This document shows, one piece after another, positions 31,201 to 35,486 of a stretch of 35,486 nt of DNA. Under the pieces are notes generated by a model. It had not been told where the DNA came from, ran no database searches, and worked only from the letters and a program-made list of their open reading frames with translations. Each line of letters opens with the position of its first letter. The first letter of the stretch is position 1. The stretch is from Desulfobulbaceae bacterium (lineage in GTDB: Bacteria > Desulfobacterota > Desulfobulbia > Desulfobulbales > Desulfobulbaceae), in assembly GCA_003508005.1 (NCBI GenBank), contig DNUE01000060.1, positions 1 to 35,486 on the forward strand. The letters run 5' to 3'. The position numbers and the translations under genes are program-made.

Positions 31201-32241
31201 TCAGGCCGTCTGCTGCTGCCGACAGAAGGAGAGCAGTTGCTCAAGCTTGGCCTGGGCCGCGCCGGACCGGATGACCTCCCGGGCCAGGTCCACCCCCTGT
31301 CGTATGGTTTCCGCCTTGTTCGCGGCCATCAGCGTCGCGCCGGCATTGAGCAGAACCATGTCCAGCTTGGCGCCGGGCTTCCCGCTGAGCACGTCGCGCA
31401 CCTGGACCGCGGATTCCTTGGGGGTCGCCCCGCCGCGGATCTCTGCAAAATCGGCGCGCGGCAGGCCCACCTCCTCGGGGTAGACCTTATAGGTCTCCAC
31501 CCTGCCGTCATGGGCATCGGCCACGTGGGTGGCGCCGGTCACGGTCATCTCGTCCATGTTGCCCTCACCCCAGACCACCAGGGTCCGCTTCATGCCGAGG
31601 CGCAGGAGTACCTTGGCAAGGGTTTCAGTCAGTTCCGGAGCAAAGACGCCGGTGAGCTGCACATTGGCCCCGGCCGGATTGGTCATGGGCCCCAGGATAT
31701 TAAAAATCGTGCGGATGCCGATTTCCCGGCGCGGGCCGATGGCATACTTCATGGCCCCGTGCATCATAGGGGCGAAGAGGAAGCCGATGCCCACGCTGCG
31801 GATGCACTCGCTGACTTTTTCCGGCGCCATGGCCAGGTTTACGCCCAGGGCCTCCAGGACGTCGGCGCTGCCGCACTTGGAGGAAACCGCCCGGTTGCCG
31901 TGCTTGGCCACCGTCAGCCCGGCGCCGGCCACGACAAAGGAGGTGGTGGTGGAGACGTTGAAGGTGCCGGAACAGTCGCCGCCGGTGCCGACAATGTCGA
32001 TCAGGACCTCGCCGGCAGCGGTGTTCACCCCGGTATCGACAAAGGTCGCCTTCTCCCGCATCACCCTTACCGCGCCGACGATCTCGTCGATGGTCTCCCC
32101 CTTCATCCTGAGCGCGGTAATGAAGCAGCCGATCTGGGCGTCGGTGGCACCGCCGGTCATGATCTCCTGCATCACCTCGACCATCTCCTGTTCCTGGAGA
32201 CCGGTGCCCGCAACCACCTTGGCAATGGCTTCACGTATCAT
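31201..32241 (-). CDS. trpD: Anthranilate phosphoribosyltransferase
   Basis: 346 residues from ATG 32241 (GAGAGG upstream; a TTG one codon earlier is less likely). Forms phosphoribosylanthranilate from anthranilate and PRPP. The signature D-I-V-G-T-G-G-D-C-S-G-T-F-N-V-S-T holds the PRPP loop; V-A-K-H-G-N-R-A-V-S-S follows, then N-I-L-G-P-M-T-N-P-A and H-V-A-D-A. Stand-alone, not fused to trpG. Gap to trpG is ~28 nt. Confidence 0.96.
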   Translation of the reverse strand: MIREAIAKVVAGTGLQEQEMVEVMQEIMTGGATDAQIGCFITALRMKGETIDEIVGAVRVMREKATFVDTGVNTAAGEVLIDIVGTGGDCSGTFNVSTTTSFVVAGAGLTVAKHGNRAVSSKCGSADVLEALGVNLAMAPEKVSECIRSVGIGFLFAPMMHGAMKYAIGPRREIGIRTIFNILGPMTNPAGANVQLTGVFAPELTETLAKVLLRLGMKRTLVVWGEGNMDEMTVTGATHVADAHDGRVETYKVYPEEVGLPRADFAEIRGGATPKESAVQVRDVLSGKPGAKLDMVLLNAGATLMAANKAETIRQGVDLAREVIRSGAAQAKLEQLLSFCRQQQTA

Positions 32242-32269
32242 CAAATACCTCTCTACAGACTCAATTTGC

Positions 32270-32881
32270 TTAACGGAGAAGACTCGGGAAGTCCGGCCGC
32301 AGAAAATTATGGAGGAGCACCATACCCACGCCGGTCATGATCGATTCGGGGTGGAACTGCACCCCCTCCACCGACAGCTCGCGGTGGCGGATGCCCATCA
32401 GCTCGCCCTGGTCGGTGAAGGCGGTGGCCTCCAGGCAGGAGGGCAGGGTTTCCTTTTCCACCACCAGGGAATGGTAGCGCATCCCGTCAAAGGGACTGGC
32501 CAGACCGCTGAATACGCCCCGGTTGTCGTGGCTGATCGGGCTGGTCTTGCCGTGCATCACCCTGCCGGCGCGGATCACCCTGCCGCCGAAGGCGTCGCCG
32601 ATGGCCTGGTGTCCGAGGCAGACGCCAAGCACCGGGATCCGGGTGCTGAAATAGCGAATCGCCTCGATGGAGATGCCAGCCTCCTTCGGAGTGCAGGGCC
32701 CGGGTGAGATGAGCAGCCGGTCGGGGTTCATCGCCGCAATGCCCGCCACGTTGATCTTGTCGTTGCGGAAGACCCGCACCTCCGGCGGCTGCCAGCCCGG
32801 CGCGGCCCCAGGCGGGCAGGTCATCAGGGTCTGGACGATATTGAAGGTGAACGAATCATAATTGTCGATGATGACAAGCAC
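32270..32881 (-). CDS. trpG: Anthranilate synthase, glutamine amidotransferase subunit
   Basis: 203 residues from GTG 32881, starting 3 nt after the trpE stop. A class I GATase: I-I-D-N-Y-D-S-F-T-F at the start, the nucleophile in G-V-C-L-G-H-Q, and H-P-E-S near the C-terminus with the catalytic His-Glu. Supplies NH3 to TrpE. It may also serve aminodeoxychorismate synthase, as in some bacteria with a single copy; not testable here. Confidence 0.95.
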   Translation of the reverse strand: MLVIIDNYDSFTFNIVQTLMTCPPGAAPGWQPPEVRVFRNDKINVAGIAAMNPDRLLISPGPCTPKEAGISIEAIRYFSTRIPVLGVCLGHQAIGDAFGGRVIRAGRVMHGKTSPISHDNRGVFSGLASPFDGMRYHSLVVEKETLPSCLEATAFTDQGELMGIRHRELSVEGVQFHPESIMTGVGMVLLHNFLRPDFPSLLR

Positions 32882-32884
32882 GGC

Positions 32885-34372
<1,488 letters not shown>

Positions 34373-34426
34373 GATCGTCAGGGAGCCCTGTTCGTCAGGA
34401 CAAGGGTTCATCCTTGCCTGGAAAAT

Positions 34427-34466
34427 AAAAAAGGGCTCTGGAAGGTTCCTTTCTTCCACAGCCCTT
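34427..34466 (-). terminator. Terminator of rpsT
   Basis: On the minus strand AAGGGCTGTGGAAG pairs with CTTCCAGAGCCCTT with one mismatch, 8-nt loop, followed by TTTTTATTTT. It lies about 40 nt after the rpsT stop and directly ahead of trpE. Confidence 0.93.
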
Positions 34467-34507
34467 GCAGTCTTGAGTCAACAGCTACAAAAAGAACAGC
34501 ATTGTCC

Positions 34508-34780
34508 TCAGGCAAGAGGCTGCATCCGGTTAACCCTTTTGGCCAGCCTGGATACCTTGCGGGACGCTGTTTTCTTATGTATCGTGCCCCTGGCGGCCGT
34601 CTTCTGGATAGTTGAAACTGCCTGCTGCAGGGCATCGCGGGCTTCCTGCCCGGAACCGGCGGCAATCGCCTCGTCAACCTTGTTCATGGCGCCCTTCATC
34701 TGGGTCTTGTTCACTCGGTTGCGCAGACGACGGGACTTGGACTGTTTATCTCTTTTTAGTGCGGATTTATGATTGGCCAT
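34508..34780 (-). CDS. rpsT: 30S ribosomal protein S20
   Basis: 90 residues, the full family length. Starts M-A-N-H-K-S-A-L-K-R and is Lys/Arg-rich throughout, with K-T-A-A-R-G-T-I-H-K-K-T-A-S-R-K near the C-terminus, matching S20, which binds 16S rRNA early in 30S assembly. AAGGAG precedes the ATG. Monocistronic: own promoter and a strong terminator. Confidence 0.97.
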   Translation of the reverse strand: MANHKSALKRDKQSKSRRLRNRVNKTQMKGAMNKVDEAIAAGSGQEARDALQQAVSTIQKTAARGTIHKKTASRKVSRLAKRVNRMQPLA

Positions 34781-34802
34781 ACCTACTCCTTAAGGCAAAC
34801 AA

Positions 34803-34831
34803 TATCTAAGATTGGTGTTCTTTTTCGTCAA
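34803..34831 (-). promoter_or_regulatory. Candidate rpsT promoter
   Basis: On the minus strand TTGACG (34826-34831), 17-bp spacer, TAGATA (34803-34808). The -35 is good and the -10 only fair. Leader of ~20 nt. Confidence 0.5.
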
Positions 34832-34911
34832 AATCAAACAAATTGTGTTATATATCGAAAAATCCACGGCCAGTCAAGAACAATTTCCAGCTGTTGCGCG
34901 GCACCATCTCG

Positions 34912-35486
34912 CTACTCTCTCTTGGCCCCGGCAAAATTCGCGCCCACAGCACCATCCGCGGAAATCGAATCAATCAGGGCCTTTTCGAACCTGGCGCCGG
35001 TCAGATCCGCACCGGTCAGATTGGCCCGGTAGAGATCCGCCTCCCGCAGGTCTGCATCCCGGAGATTAGCTCCCTGCAGGTTGGCCCCCTTGAGGTTGGC
35101 CTCAGAGAGATTTGCCTTCTGCAGGTTGGCCCCCCGCAGGTCGGCGCGCTCAAGGTCGGCTTCACTCAGGCTTCGGCCGGAAAGATCCATGTCGGACAGG
35201 TCGCAGTCCACGCAGCGGTTTTCGTCAAGCAGCAGTTCGACCAGTTTGTTCTTGTCCTTCTCTGCGGGGGCGGCCGTTTCCTTTGCTTCTTCCTTCGGCG
35301 GAGCAGCCAAAAGCGCTGGGGCTTGGGCAGCCTTAGGCGCAGGTACCGGCGTCTCCAGTGATTCGACCGTTTCCGGGTCAGGCGCAGGTGCAGGTGCCGA
35401 GGGCGGCACCACAACTTCCTTCATCTCTGCTTCAGACGCAGAAACAACTGCTGCTTTCTCCGCCGCTGCTTTCTCTGCCGCTGCTT
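34912..35486 (-). CDS. Pentapeptide-repeat protein, 5' end outside the window
   Basis: 191 codons are visible; the frame stays open to the window edge. The N-terminal part seen is low-complexity: A-A-A-E-K repeats, then Ala/Pro/Glu-rich (P-A-P-A-P-D-P-E…P-P-K-E-E-A-K-E-T). After C-V-D-C-D-L come about 16 consecutive A-(D/N)-L-x-x repeats from C-D-L-S-D to A-L-I-D, forming a right-handed quadrilateral helix. The Cys-x-x-Cys before the repeats could bind metal. Similar proteins bind DNA gyrase or serve as scaffolds; the role here is unknown. An ATG at 35424 exists internally, but upstream coding is equally good. Confidence 0.88.
   Translation of the reverse strand, partial: AAAEKAAAEKAAVVSASEAEMKEVVVPPSAPAPAPDPETVESLETPVPAPKAAQAPALLAAPPKEEAKETAAPAEKDKNKLVELLLDENRCVDCDLSDMDLSGRSLSEADLERADLRGANLQKANLSEANLKGANLQGANLRDADLREADLYRANLTGADLTGARFEKALIDSISADGAVGANFAGAKRE

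Noticed and set aside
34373..34459. N-terminal extension of trpE from GTG 34459
   Set aside because: The start falls inside the rpsT terminator hairpin, and the extra residues do not resemble TrpE.

Overview
The window looks like chromosome of a Gram-negative, probably anaerobic member of the former Deltaproteobacteria (Desulfobacterota/Desulfuromonadales type). This rests on the hom–ApgM-type mutase pair, a nine-haem c-type lipoprotein, a GEMM-type cyclic-dinucleotide riboswitch and the gmhA–hemC neighbourhood. It is an inference from gene content; no rRNA or other taxonomic marker is present.

Left backbone (1-7.6 kb): on the minus strand run adk, a strong terminator, gmhA, an unrecognised 320-aa gene and hemC. 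On the plus strand run homoserine dehydrogenase, an archaeal-type cofactor-independent phosphoglycerate mutase that may act as homoserine kinase, and a YbgC-type thioesterase. An orotate-phosphoribosyltransferase-like gene lies convergent to them. An 18-bp TetR/FadR-like palindrome sits over the predicted adk start of transcription.

Accessory region 1 (7.7-15.7 kb): a membrane-anchored hypothetical protein; a secreted protein with a W-x-x-FLPAI motif near its mature N-terminus; a plus-strand cluster of membrane protein, STN-like exported protein and DUF333/papain-type protease; a small exported cysteine protein; and a protein-kinase/UspA pair.

Accessory region 2 (15.8-26.9 kb) is visibly more AT-rich and mobile. 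It holds a truncated PAS gene, a complete IS with ~22-bp inverted repeats, three minus-strand tyrosine recombinases (two overlapping, one frameshifted at an 8-A run) and two large surface or secreted proteins: a beta-helix/choice-of-anchor protein and an FG-GAP-like 58-residue repeat protein. An ~90-bp repeat occurs at about 15.8, 20.0 and 24.05 kb, and a shorter core of it, inverted, at 7.73 kb. Two copies lie just outside a recombinase gene and end in a near-consensus outward promoter (TTGACT, 18 bp, TATAAT) that reads into the surface-protein gene. One of these transcripts then passes a c-di-GMP-I/cGAMP-type riboswitch whose aptamer overlaps a terminator. Both surface proteins end in W-x-MFLPAI, and hairpins of related sequence follow their genes. 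I read this as a set of recombinase + repeat/promoter + surface-protein units; that reading is inference.

Right backbone (27.0-35.5 kb): tRNA-Thr(CGU), a multihaem cytochrome c lipoprotein overlapping an RlpA/SPOR lipoprotein gene, the minus-strand tryptophan operon trpE-G-D-C-F, rpsT with its own promoter and terminator, and the 3' part of a pentapeptide-repeat protein gene cut by the window edge.
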